Assembly: GCA_963788185.1 (NCBI GenBank)
Contig: CAWBGE010000013.1
Span: 1 to 64,000 of the forward strand
Length of the DNA stretch: 64,000 nucleotides
Source: CAIWHR01 sp963788185
GTDB taxonomy: Bacteria > Pseudomonadota > Gammaproteobacteria > Burkholderiales > Casimicrobiaceae
Direction: 5' to 3'
In this document: one piece after another, positions 47,188 through 58,189 of the stretch
Numbering within the stretch: position 1 is the first letter of the stretch
Layout: the number at the start of each line of letters is the position of its first letter
Program-made: the position numbers and the translations under genes
Notes under the pieces: generated by a model
Told to the model about the DNA's origin: nothing
What the model saw: only the letters and a program-made list of their open reading frames with translations
The model's database searches: none

Positions 47188-49878
47188 ATGAGTTCGCTGC
47201 AGCACTATCTGCGCCCGCTGCTCGCCCCGGCGTCAGTGGCGCTGGTCGGTGCTTCCGACAAGCCGGCCACGCTGGGTCGCATCGTGCTCGAGAATCTGCT
47301 CGAAGGCGGGTTCAAGGGTGATCTGTACCCGGTCAATCCCAAGCATCGGCGCGTGCTCGGCAAGCGCTGTTACGCGTCGCTTCCGGCTATCGGCAAGCCG
47401 GTTGAACTCGCGCTGATCGGGGTTCCGTGCGCGGCGGTGCCGGGCGTGCTCGACGACGGCGCCCGCGTCGGCGTCAAGGCCGCGATCATCCTCTCGGCGC
47501 CGCCGATCGACGAGGGGGAGGCGCGGCGCTGGCAACGCGACCTGGTCGCCACGGCCAAAAAGCGCAAGATCCGCCTGCTGGGACCGCACGCGTATGGCGT
47601 CATCCGCACCGAAATCGGGCTCAACGCGACGATGGGCGCGGGGCTGGCGCTTCCCGGCCGCCTGGCGCTGATCGCGCAGTCGGGGGCGGTGTGCACGGCG
47701 ATGCTCAATTTCGCCGCACCCAACGGCATCGGCTTCTCCACCGTGGCTGCGGTCGGGGGCGCGCTGGACATCGGTTTTGGCGAGCTGCTCGACGCCCTGG
47801 TGCTCGATCCGCAGACCGATGGCATCCTGCTGTACGTGGAGAAGGTCTCCGACGCGCGCCGTTTCCTGTCGGCGCTGCGGGCGGCCGCGCGGACCAAGCC
47901 CGTGGTCGTGCTGCGCGCCGGACGTTCCGCCGAGGCGCATCTCGCGGGCAGCGGCTCGGATGCGCCGTCGCCGGACGCCGTGTTCGATGCGGCGATGAAG
48001 CGCGCGGGCACGGTGCGCGTGATGACGTACACGCAGCTCTTCGCGGCGGCGCGCATTCTCGCGATGGGCAAGCTGCCGCGGGGCGATCGGCTGGCGATCA
48101 TCACCAACGGCCATGGACCGGGAACGATGGCCGCTGACGCCGCGGCCGATCGCGGCGTGGTGCTGGCCGAATTGTCGCCGGAGACCGAAAAGGCATTGGC
48201 CGCGGTGCTGCCGCCCAACGTGGCCTCGAAGAACCCCATCAACGTGCGCGGGGACGCGTCGCCGGAGCGGCTGGCCGCGGCCGTATCCGCGACGCTAGCC
48301 GATCCGCAGGTCGACGCCGTGCTGGCGCTGCACGTCCAGCGGCCGGCGACCGGGGCGACGGACGCGGCGCGGGCGGTGGCCAAGGTCGCGCGCGGCGCGT
48401 CGAAGCCGGTGCTCGGCGCCTGGCTCGGTGCCATCGGCGGCCGCGAAGTGCGCGACGCGCTGGAGGCGGGCGGCGTCGCCGATTTCTATACGCCGGAGAA
48501 TGCGGTCGATGCGTTCTCTTTCCTCGCCGCCTACCGGCGCAACCAGCAGTGGCTGCTGGAAGTGCCGGCATCGCAGCCGGAGCCCGAGCCGCCGGATACC
48601 ACCTTGGCCGAGCGCATTCGCGACGATGCGGCCGCCGCGAATCACACGGTGTTGAGCGACTGGCAAACGCGGCAGCTGCTGGCGGCGTTTGGAATGCCGG
48701 TCGAACGCGTGGAGCCCGCCGATACGCTGGCGGAGGCGCTCGCCGTCGCGCGCAGGCTGGGGTACCCGGTGCGGCTCAAGCTCGACATTTCGGGCCTGCA
48801 TCCGCGCGCTCCGCTGCCTGTGGACGGATTGCTGCGAACCAGTCTGCGCAACGGCCGGATGCTCTCCCGCGCGTATGGCGACATGCTGGCGAACGTCGGG
48901 TTGCCTTCGGACCGCGGCGATTTCCAGGTGCGCGCGCTGGTCGGCAAGCTGCCGCCGGTGCCGGACGCGCGGGAGGTCGCCATCGGCGTCTATGCCGATG
49001 CCGTTTTTGGTCCGGTGATCACCTTCGGCAACAGCGGGGCGGCGGCGCTGATCGACGCCGAGCGCACGGTGCTGCTGCCTCCGCTCAACCACCGTCTCGC
49101 GACCGATCTCATCAGCGGCAGCCGTGCAGCCGCGTCGCTGCGCAAGAACCGCGACACGGCGCCCGACCTCGATCCGCTGGTGCGCATCCTGCTGCAGGTC
49201 TCGAGCCTGGTCTGTGCGTTGCCGTGGGTGAGTTCGCTGACGCTCGATCCCGTGCTTGTCGGCGCCGGAGTCGCGGTCATCGCAGCGGCCCGGATCACCA
49301 TCGATCCCAAGCGCAAGTTCGCGACGGGCGGCTACCGGCACATGGCGATCCATCCGTATCCGATCGAAATGGTCGCCGACGTGCCGTTGCGCGACGGGAC
49401 GGTGCTGCACGTGCGTCCGATCATGCCGGAAGATGCCGAGCGCGAACGCGCGTTCGTCCATGCGCTGTCGGAGCAGACCCGTTACTACCGGTTCTTCTAC
49501 CGGATGCACGAGCTGACGCCGGCGATGCTGGCGCGGTTCACGCAGGTCGACTACGACCGCGAACTGGCGCTGGTCGCGATCGAAGACAATGCCACCCATC
49601 CGACGTTCGTCGGCGTGGCGCGCTACATCGGAAATCCCGATCAGGAGAGCGCGGAGTTCGCGGTGGTGGTGGCGGACGCATGGCAGAACCGCGGCGTCGC
49701 GCGGATGCTGATGGAGCGCCTGATTGCGTGCGCGCGGAAGCGCGGACTGCGGCGGCTGGAAGGCGCGGTGCTGCGCAACAACGCCAACATGATCCGCTTC
49801 ACCGAGGGCCTGGGCTTCGTCACACACGACGATCCGGAAGAGCCCGAGCAGGTGAACACCGTGCTCGAACTCTCCTGA
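47188..49878 (+). CDS. Pat-like protein: ADP-forming acyl-CoA synthetase fold plus GNAT acetyltransferase
   Basis: An 896-residue fusion. Residues 1 to about 460 form the CoA-binding/ligase part (VALVGASDKPATLGRIVLENL, LYPVNPKHRRV, IAQSGAVCTAMLNFA). The second part has an ATP-grasp fold (LSDWQTRQLLAAFGMPVERV, FGNSGAAALID). The C-terminal about 160 residues are a GNAT domain (AVVVADAWQNRGVARMLMERL, LRNNANMIRFTEGLGF). In active synthetases a phospho-His occurs in an SHTG motif; here the place reads LAGSGSDAPS, so the synthetase is probably inactive and senses acetyl-CoA, as in Pat/PatZ lysine acetyltransferases. Likely substrates are acyl-CoA synthetases. Confidence 0.85.
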   Translation: MSSLQHYLRPLLAPASVALVGASDKPATLGRIVLENLLEGGFKGDLYPVNPKHRRVLGKRCYASLPAIGKPVELALIGVPCAAVPGVLDDGARVGVKAAIILSAPPIDEGEARRWQRDLVATAKKRKIRLLGPHAYGVIRTEIGLNATMGAGLALPGRLALIAQSGAVCTAMLNFAAPNGIGFSTVAAVGGALDIGFGELLDALVLDPQTDGILLYVEKVSDARRFLSALRAAARTKPVVVLRAGRSAEAHLAGSGSDAPSPDAVFDAAMKRAGTVRVMTYTQLFAAARILAMGKLPRGDRLAIITNGHGPGTMAADAAADRGVVLAELSPETEKALAAVLPPNVASKNPINVRGDASPERLAAAVSATLADPQVDAVLALHVQRPATGATDAARAVAKVARGASKPVLGAWLGAIGGREVRDALEAGGVADFYTPENAVDAFSFLAAYRRNQQWLLEVPASQPEPEPPDTTLAERIRDDAAAANHTVLSDWQTRQLLAAFGMPVERVEPADTLAEALAVARRLGYPVRLKLDISGLHPRAPLPVDGLLRTSLRNGRMLSRAYGDMLANVGLPSDRGDFQVRALVGKLPPVPDAREVAIGVYADAVFGPVITFGNSGAAALIDAERTVLLPPLNHRLATDLISGSRAAASLRKNRDTAPDLDPLVRILLQVSSLVCALPWVSSLTLDPVLVGAGVAVIAAARITIDPKRKFATGGYRHMAIHPYPIEMVADVPLRDGTVLHVRPIMPEDAERERAFVHALSEQTRYYRFFYRMHELTPAMLARFTQVDYDRELALVAIEDNATHPTFVGVARYIGNPDQESAEFAVVVADAWQNRGVARMLMERLIACARKRGLRRLEGAVLRNNANMIRFTEGLGFVTHDDPEEPEQVNTVLELS

Positions 49879-49896
49879 AGGCGCTCCTACAGCGAA
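49875..49896. repeat. Partial REP-like element between convergent genes
   Basis: CTGAAGGCGCTCCTACAGCG is half of the repeat family seen elsewhere. It fills the 18-bp gap between the Pat-like gene and rpoD. Confidence 0.55.
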
Positions 49897-52350
<2,454 letters not shown>

Positions 52351-52411
52351 GGTGTTCCTAGCGATTCGAAAGCAGAGCCCCTGGACGTGGGGCCGATCGG
52401 GAAAACTTCAA

Positions 52412-52417
52412 ATTATA
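52412..52417 (-). promoter_or_regulatory. Possible -10 element of an rpoD promoter
   Basis: TATAAT, a perfect -10 on the minus strand, lies in the 90-bp gap between dnaG and rpoD. It overlaps TAACATGATGTTA (52416-52428), an inverted repeat. No good -35 is seen at the normal spacing, so an activator or an extended element would be needed. Separate expression of rpoD from within the operon is known in E. coli. Confidence 0.4.
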
Positions 52418-52440
52418 ACATGATGTTAGAGGGCGACCCG

Positions 52441-54249
52441 TCATTCCAGCGGCCCTTGAGGCTCGTCGTTCGGGCGCGGCAGGCCGCGACGGACGATGCC
52501 GAGTTGGCGCAGGCGCTCCAGTTCCTCCACCGAGCGGCCGTCGCCTGTGGCGATCGAAGGCGCCTCGCCGGCGCGCTCGGCCTGCTGCCACAGCCGCGCG
52601 ACGCCGGCCGTGACTGCAAGCGCCGCCTGGTCCGATGGCAGCGCGTGATCGGTCGCCGTGGCGAGTGCCGCCGCAAGGATCGGCTCGTGCTCGGAGGTGC
52701 TGAAAGCCTGCATGATCGCGGGTGTCGTCGGGTTGCGCGTCTGGGCCTGGCAATGCTCGATCAGCGCACGGAGCGCGGCGATTTCGCCAATGCCGGCCAC
52801 GAATTCCGGCAATACGATTCCGTGCGCGAGTTCGGGTTGGAACAGGAGATTCTGGATCAGTTCGCGGACCAGCGACGGCGCGCGCCGGCGGACGGGTCCG
52901 GCGCCGCCGCGGTTGCGTCGGTCCACCGGCGCACTGTCCTGCCGCCTTGCCTCCCGCAAACCCGGCGCGCCGCTGCCGGCCGGCAGCAGCTGGCGCAGCT
53001 CGGCATCGGGCAATTGCGTCAGTTCCCCCAGCCGATGCCGCAGCAGCGCCGAGAGTATCGGCGCGGTGATCTCGCCCATCAGCGGACGCGCCGCCGCGAG
53101 CAGCGCCGAACGGCCTTCCGCACTCACCGGGGGGTGCCGCGCCGACAGTTCCATCAGCAGGAACTCCGACAGCGGCGTCGCGCGGTCGATCAGCGCTTCG
53201 AACGCCGCCTTGCCGCGCTGGCGGATGAAGTCGTCGGGATCCTCGCCTTCGGGCAGGAACAGGAAGACGGCCTGCTTGCCGTCGGCGATGACCGGCAGGG
53301 TGTTTTCCAGCGCCCGCCACGCGGCCTTGCGCCCTGCCGCGTCCCCGTCGAAGCAGTAGACGACGGTGTCGGCCACGCGAAAGAGCTTTTGCGCGTGAGT
53401 CGGCGTGGTCGCGGTGCCCAGCGTCGCGACGGCATAGTCGACGCCGTGCTGCGCCAGTGCGACGACGTCCATGTACCCCTCGACGACGACGACCCGGCCG
53501 GCGTCGCGGATCGCATTGCGCGCGAGGAACAGGCCATACAGCTCGCGCCCTTTGGAAAACAGCGGGGTCTCGGGCGAGTTGAGGTACTTGGGCTCACCTT
53601 GACCGAGAACTCTTCCGCCGAAGCCGATGACTTGGCCGCGGGTATCGTGGATCGGAAACATGATCCGGTCCCGAAAGCGGTCGTAGCGCTTGCCGCCGTC
53701 GCCGGCGATGACCAGTCCGGCGGTTTCCAGCGCCGGATTGTCGTAGTCGGTGAGGGTCGCGGCCAACGGCTGCCAGCCGTCGGGCGCGTAGCCGATGCCG
53801 AAGCGCGCGGCGATCGCACCGGTGAGGCCGCGCTCCTTGAGGTAGGCGATGGCCTTCGGGCTGTCCTTGAGCGCGGCACGATAGAACTTTGCCGCCGCCA
53901 GCAACCAGCCGGTGAGATCCTGCGCCTGCTCGCGCCGCTGCGCGTCGCCGGGTTGCTCGATGCGCGGTACGGCGAGGCCCACATCGCGCGCCAGTTCTTC
54001 GACGGCTTCGGGAAACGACTTGCCGGCGTGTTCCATCAGGAAGCCGATCGCAGTGCCGTGAGCACCGCAGCCGAAGCAATGGTAGAACTGCTTCGATTGG
54101 CTCACCGTGAACGACGGCGATTTCTCGCTGTGGAACGGGCAGCAGGCGACGTGGTTGGCGCCGGCCTTTTTCAGCGGCACGTGACGATCGATCACCTCGA
54201 CGATGTCGACCCGCGACAACAGCGTCTCGATGAAATCGCCTGGAATCAT
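52441..54249 (-). CDS. dnaG: DNA primase
   Basis: A 602-residue primase. The N-terminal CHC2 zinc site is ACCPFHSEKSPSFTV with FYHCFGCGAHG. The catalytic TOPRIM part has VVVVEGYMDVVAL and YCFDGDAAGRKAAW. The C-terminal helicase-binding domain follows after a proline- and arginine-rich linker (about residues 420-465). It lies between yqeY and rpoD in the macromolecular-synthesis operon. Confidence 0.96.
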   Translation of the reverse strand: MIPGDFIETLLSRVDIVEVIDRHVPLKKAGANHVACCPFHSEKSPSFTVSQSKQFYHCFGCGAHGTAIGFLMEHAGKSFPEAVEELARDVGLAVPRIEQPGDAQRREQAQDLTGWLLAAAKFYRAALKDSPKAIAYLKERGLTGAIAARFGIGYAPDGWQPLAATLTDYDNPALETAGLVIAGDGGKRYDRFRDRIMFPIHDTRGQVIGFGGRVLGQGEPKYLNSPETPLFSKGRELYGLFLARNAIRDAGRVVVVEGYMDVVALAQHGVDYAVATLGTATTPTHAQKLFRVADTVVYCFDGDAAGRKAAWRALENTLPVIADGKQAVFLFLPEGEDPDDFIRQRGKAAFEALIDRATPLSEFLLMELSARHPPVSAEGRSALLAAARPLMGEITAPILSALLRHRLGELTQLPDAELRQLLPAGSGAPGLREARRQDSAPVDRRNRGGAGPVRRRAPSLVRELIQNLLFQPELAHGIVLPEFVAGIGEIAALRALIEHCQAQTRNPTTPAIMQAFSTSEHEPILAAALATATDHALPSDQAALAVTAGVARLWQQAERAGEAPSIATGDGRSVEELERLRQLGIVRRGLPRPNDEPQGPLE

Positions 54250-54422
54250 GGAATGGGGACTCGCATCGTCGCGGGCTGCACCGGGCTCCGGAGCGGAACC
54301 GCGACGGCCGGGCCGGATACGTCACAACGTGGGGGCGATTCGGATTATAGGCAACCCCGCCGCTGCGATGAGAACATTGTGCGTTGCCGGCGCGCGTGCG
54401 TCGCGTCGGCGCCGCGATCGGA

Positions 54423-54869
54423 TCATCCGGCCAGCCGCGCCTTGATCCGGGCGGACACGATGCTCATGTCGGCCCGTCCGGCGAGATTCGGCTTGAGCGC
54501 CGCCATCACCTTGCCCATGCCGGCCATCCCCGAGGCCCCGGTGGTTGCGATCGCCTGCGCGATCAAGGTGTCGATCTCGGCATCGGACAGTTGTGCGGGC
54601 ATGTACGTCTGAAGCACGGCGACCTCCGCTTGCTCGACCGCGGCCAGGTCGGGGCGCTTGCCGGCTTCGAACTGCGTGATCGAGTCCTTGCGCTGCTTGA
54701 TCATCTTGTCGATCACCGACAGCACGTCGGCGTCGGTGAGTTCGACGCGCTCGTCCACCTCGCGCTGCTTGATCGCGGCCAGCAGCATGCGGATGGCCGA
54801 CAGGCGCGCGGCGTCCTTCGCGCGCATCGCGTCCTTCATGTCGTCGGTGATCTTGGTCTTCAGGGGCAT
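54423..54869 (-). CDS. yqeY: GatB/YqeY domain protein
   Basis: A 148-residue helical protein: MPLKTKITDDMKDAMRAKDA, RLSAIRMLLAAIKQREVDER, and the C-terminal GMGKVMAALKPNLAGRADMS match the YqeY family, which resembles the tail of GatB and may bind tRNA. Its role is not established. It starts 130 bp after rpsU, beyond a terminator-like hairpin, and precedes dnaG by 173 bp. Confidence 0.93.
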   Translation of the reverse strand: MPLKTKITDDMKDAMRAKDAARLSAIRMLLAAIKQREVDERVELTDADVLSVIDKMIKQRKDSITQFEAGKRPDLAAVEQAEVAVLQTYMPAQLSDAEIDTLIAQAIATTGASGMAGMGKVMAALKPNLAGRADMSIVSARIKARLAG

Positions 54870-54939
54870 CGCGGACTCCGTCGTGGGCGGGATGGACCGG
54901 CGCCGTGCCGTCGTGCCGGCGGCGCGACGGGCGTGCCGG

Positions 54940-54972
54940 AAATGCAAAAGGGGCGAATCGCTTCGCCCCTCG
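54940..54972 (-). terminator. Terminator or attenuator between rpsU and yqeY
   Basis: A perfect 9-bp stem (54949-54957 with 54962-54970) and a 4-base loop. On the minus strand it reads AGGGGCGAA-GCGA-TTCGCCCCT followed by TTTGCATTT. In E. coli a partial terminator between rpsU and dnaG sets the ratio of S21 to primase; this one may do the same. Confidence 0.8.
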
Positions 54973-54999
54973 TCGAGTACGGTACGTGCAGCGCCGGCG

Positions 55000-55212
55000 T
55001 CAGAAGAGCTTGGGCGGCAACTGCTGGCTGCGCAGGCGCTTGTAGTGACGCTTGACCGCGGCGGCGAGCTTGCGCTTGCGCTCGGAGGTCGGCTTTTCGT
55101 AGAACTCGCGGGCCCGCAGCTCGGTGAGGAGGCCGGTCTTTTCGATGCTGCGCTTGAAGCGGCGCAGCGCCACCTCGAACGGCTCGTTCTCGCGAACGCG
55201 AACACTGGTCAT
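55000..55212 (-). CDS. rpsU: 30S ribosomal protein S21
   Basis: A 70-residue basic protein: VRVRENEPFEVALRRFKRSI, LLTELRAREFYEKPTSERKRK and KRHYKRLRSQQLPPKLF match S21. It is the first gene of the rpsU-yqeY-dnaG-rpoD operon and is divergent from tsaD, as in E. coli. Confidence 0.96.
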   Translation of the reverse strand: MTSVRVRENEPFEVALRRFKRSIEKTGLLTELRAREFYEKPTSERKRKLAAAVKRHYKRLRSQQLPPKLF

Positions 55213-55511
55213 GAATCTGGTTCCTTGTTGGGAAGCTGCCAAAGGCGATAGCCCTGAAATATAGCGCGAAACACGGGCCGTGGCAACAGGGATGAAACCG
55301 CCCGAGCGTTCCGCCCTGAGCAGCATGAGCCCGAAGGGCCGCCCCGAGGGCGAATACCGGAGTGCGCAGCATGAAGGTAGTCCAGTGAGCGTTCGCCCCG
55401 AGCTTGTCGAACGATGCCGGCAGCGGTAGCCGGGGCGCGCCCGCGTCCCCCGAGGCCCCCGATTCAGGTATCGTGACGGCCCCAGTTCACCTCCCGGCCC
55501 TCCCTGCCGCC
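55213..55511. other. Divergent promoter region between rpsU and tsaD
   Basis: About 300 bp that should contain promoters for both operons. I see no clear -35/-10 pair. An open frame in line with tsaD runs through part of it, but its codons look unlike a gene and it has no ribosome site. Confidence 0.5.
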
Positions 55512-56540
55512 ATGCGCGTCCTCGGTATCGAGACCTCCTGCGACGAGACCGGGCTTGCCGTCTACGACAGCGAGCGGGGCCTCGTCGCCCACGCGCTGCA
55601 CTCGCAGGTGGCGATGCACGAGGCGTACGGCGGCGTCGTGCCGGAACTCGCGTCGCGCGATCACGTCCGCCGGGTGGTTCCGCTGGCGCAGAAGGTGCTG
55701 GGCGAGGCGGGACTTGTACTGGCGGATCTCGACGGGTTCGCCTGCACGCAGGGGCCGGGCCTCGCGGGGGCGCTGCTGGTCGGCGCCAGCGTCGCCCATG
55801 CGCTCGGTTTTGCGCTGCAGAAACCGGTCGTGCCCGTGCATCACCTCGAAGGGCATCTGCTCTCGCCGTTGCTCGCCGAACCCAAGCCGGCGTTCCCGTT
55901 CGTCGCGCTGCTGGTGTCGGGCGGCCACACGCAATTCTTCGAAGTGTCCGGCGTGGGCCGGTATCGGCTGCTGGGCGAGTCGCAGGACGACGCCGCCGGC
56001 GAGGCCTTCGACAAGACGGCAAAGCTCCTCGGTTTGGGGTATCCGGGCGGCCCGGCGCTGGCTCGGTTGGCCGAGCGCGGGCGCCCAGGCTTGATCCGCC
56101 TGCCGCGACCCATGCACGACAGCGGCGATCTCGACATGAGTTTTTCCGGCCTCAAGACCGCGGTGCTGACGGTCGTGAGGCGGGCAGCGGACGCAGGCAA
56201 CCTCGACGACGCGAAGCGCGCCGACATCGCCGCCGAATTCCAGGCTGCCGTGGTGGATGTCCTCGTCGGCAAGTCGGTCGCCGCGCTTGCCCAGACCGGC
56301 CACTCCCGGCTGGTCGTCGCCGGCGGCGTCGGTGCCAACCGTGAGTTGCGCGCGCGGTTGCCGGCGGCCATCACCCGGCGCGGCGGCAGTGTGTATTTCC
56401 CCGACCTTTCGTTCTGCACCGACAACGGGGCGATGATCGCGCTGGTCGGCGCGCTGCGGCTCGCGGGTACGCCGCGCGGCGATTACGCGTTCTCGGTGCG
56501 GCCGCGGTGGAATCTCGCATCGCTGGAAGTGCCGGGGTAA
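55512..56540 (+). CDS. tsaD: tRNA N6-adenosine threonylcarbamoyltransferase subunit TsaD
   Basis: TsaD transfers the threonylcarbamoyl group to A37 of tRNAs that read ANN codons. The 342-residue protein has the metal ligands His111 and His115 (HHLEGHLLSPL), the nucleotide parts LLVSGGHTQ and VVAGGVGANRELR, and the end FCTDNGAMIA. I use ATG 55512 (MRVLGIETSCDETG), the normal TsaD start; the upstream in-frame extension is not conserved. The stop directly abuts that of plsY. Confidence 0.96.
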   Translation: MRVLGIETSCDETGLAVYDSERGLVAHALHSQVAMHEAYGGVVPELASRDHVRRVVPLAQKVLGEAGLVLADLDGFACTQGPGLAGALLVGASVAHALGFALQKPVVPVHHLEGHLLSPLLAEPKPAFPFVALLVSGGHTQFFEVSGVGRYRLLGESQDDAAGEAFDKTAKLLGLGYPGGPALARLAERGRPGLIRLPRPMHDSGDLDMSFSGLKTAVLTVVRRAADAGNLDDAKRADIAAEFQAAVVDVLVGKSVAALAQTGHSRLVVAGGVGANRELRARLPAAITRRGGSVYFPDLSFCTDNGAMIALVGALRLAGTPRGDYAFSVRPRWNLASLEVPG

Positions 56541-57140
56541 TCAGCGTCCGATCGGGCGCTCTTGGCCCTCGAGCAGCTGGCGAATGTTGCTCTTGTGACG
56601 CCAGACGAGCAGGACGGCGATGGGCAGCATCGCCCACGCGGTCAGCGTGTTGCCGAAAACGTAGAAAGCGCCGACCGGCATCAGCACGGCGGCGGTGAGC
56701 GCCGCCAGCGAGGAGATCTTGAAACCGAAGGCCATCACCATCCACAGCGCGGCCAGCGCGAGCCCCAGCGGCCAGTGCAGCGCGAGCACGATGCCCGCGC
56801 CGGTGGCCACGCCCTTGCCGCCTTCGAAACCGTGGAAGACCGGGAACACGTGCCCGACAAACACTGCGATCGCCGACAGCGGGACGACCCAATCGGCGGC
56901 GCCAAGCGTGACGCCGAACGTCTGTGCCAGCCACACGGCGAGCCAGCCCTTGGCGCCGTCGCCGATCAGCGTCAACAGCGCCGCCGCCTTGTTGCCGGTG
57001 CGCAATACGTTGGTGGCGCCGGGGTTTCCCGAGCCATAGGTCTTGGGATCGGGCAGGCGGAAAGCCTTGCTCGATACCACCGCAAACGAGATCGATCCGA
57101 TCAGGTAGGCGGCAACGAGGATTCCCAGGGAAGCAAGCAT
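56541..57140 (-). CDS. plsY: Glycerol-3-phosphate acyltransferase PlsY
   Basis: PlsY uses acyl-phosphate to acylate glycerol-3-phosphate at the first step of phospholipid synthesis. The 199-residue membrane protein has five to seven hydrophobic segments and the three conserved loops: GSGNPGATNVLR, GHVFPVFHGFEGGKGVATG and RHKSNIRQLLEGQE. It is divergent from folB (58 bp) and convergent with tsaD with no gap. Confidence 0.95.
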   Translation of the reverse strand: MLASLGILVAAYLIGSISFAVVSSKAFRLPDPKTYGSGNPGATNVLRTGNKAAALLTLIGDGAKGWLAVWLAQTFGVTLGAADWVVPLSAIAVFVGHVFPVFHGFEGGKGVATGAGIVLALHWPLGLALAALWMVMAFGFKISSLAALTAAVLMPVGAFYVFGNTLTAWAMLPIAVLLVWRHKSNIRQLLEGQERPIGR

Positions 57141-57198
57141 CGCGAGGTGCCCGCGAGGGCGTCGGTTAGAATGGCGTGGCCGATTCTAGCAAAGCACG

Positions 57199-57552
57199 AT
57201 GAACACGATCTTCATTCAGGACCTGCGCCTGCGCACGCGCATAGGCATCTATGCCTGGGAGCGCGCGCTGCCGCAGACGCTGAAGCTCGACGTCGAGCTG
57301 GGACTCGCGTCGGACAAGGCCTTCCACAGCGATGACTTTGCCGACGCGCTCGATTACGCGGCGGTGGTCGCGCGGCTCACCGTCTACGCCGACAGCCACG
57401 GCCACCAGTTGATGGAGCGCTTTGCGCAGGGCGTGGCCGACATCGTGCTGGGCGAGTTCTCCGCGGCGTGGGTCAAGGTGCGCGTCGCGAAGCTCGCGGC
57501 GCTCACCGGGGTCAGGGAAATCGGCGTCGCCATCGAGCGCCGCCGGGGTTGA
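57199..57552 (+). CDS. folB: Dihydroneopterin aldolase
   Basis: FolB cleaves dihydroneopterin in folate synthesis. The 117-residue protein shows IFIQDLRLRTRIGIYAWER, LDYAAVVARLTVYADSHGHQL and ERFAQGVADIVL, with the catalytic Glu and Lys (RVAKLAAL) present. The tsaD-plsY-folB grouping agrees with the E. coli neighbourhood. It converges on the YbaK-like gene. Confidence 0.93.
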   Translation: MNTIFIQDLRLRTRIGIYAWERALPQTLKLDVELGLASDKAFHSDDFADALDYAAVVARLTVYADSHGHQLMERFAQGVADIVLGEFSAAWVKVRVAKLAALTGVREIGVAIERRRG

Positions 57553-57596
57553 CGCCGTTGGTGCGCGTGCGGCCGACCGTCTGCGTCGGTGGGCGC

Positions 57597-58091
57597 TCAG
57601 GCGTGCGGATCTACGGCAACCGACACGCTCTGCGGCTTCAACACCCGGACAAGATCTGCCGGCGCGACGCCGACGAGATATCCGCGCCTGCCGCCGTTGA
57701 TGTAGATGCGCGGCAGCTCTGCGATCGTTGCCTCCATGTACACCGGCATCGCTCGCCTGAGTCCGAAGGGGCTGGTGCCGCCCACCTGATAGCCCGAGTG
57801 CCGGTCCGCCACGGCCGGCGCACAGGGCATGATCGTCTTGACGTCGAGGAAGCGCGCCAGATTCTTCGTCGACACCGCGCGGTCGCCGTGCATCAGCACC
57901 ACCAGCGGACGTTTCCGGTCGTCTTCCATGATCAGCGTCTTGATCACTGCATGCTCGTCGACGCCGAGCTCGCGGGCCGAGACCTCGGTGCCGCCGCGCG
58001 CTTCGTACTCGTAGGGGTGGTGCGTGAATTCGACACCGTGCTCGCGCAGGACGCGCACGGCGGCGGTGACGGGAGCCTTGTCCCTGGTCAT
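57597..58091 (-). CDS. ybaK: YbaK/EbsC-type aminoacyl-tRNA deacylase
   Basis: A 164-residue protein of the YbaK/ProX group, which hydrolyses wrongly charged tRNA such as Cys-tRNA(Pro). The family parts are GVEFTHHPYEYEARGGTEVSA, IKTLIMEDDRKRPLVVLMHGD and GYQVGGTSPFGLRRAMPVYME, where the conserved Lys and GGxSPxG loop shape the active site. It lies 98 bp downstream of xerD on the same strand. Confidence 0.92.
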   Translation of the reverse strand: MTRDKAPVTAAVRVLREHGVEFTHHPYEYEARGGTEVSARELGVDEHAVIKTLIMEDDRKRPLVVLMHGDRAVSTKNLARFLDVKTIMPCAPAVADRHSGYQVGGTSPFGLRRAMPVYMEATIAELPRIYINGGRRGYLVGVAPADLVRVLKPQSVSVAVDPHA

Positions 58092-58189
58092 CGGGCGACG
58101 GCGCGCTGGACGCGGAGAAAGGGCATGGGGCTGAGAGCGGTCGGCGATGCGGGAAATCCCGCGATTCTATCGCGTCAGCCGGTCGGAGA

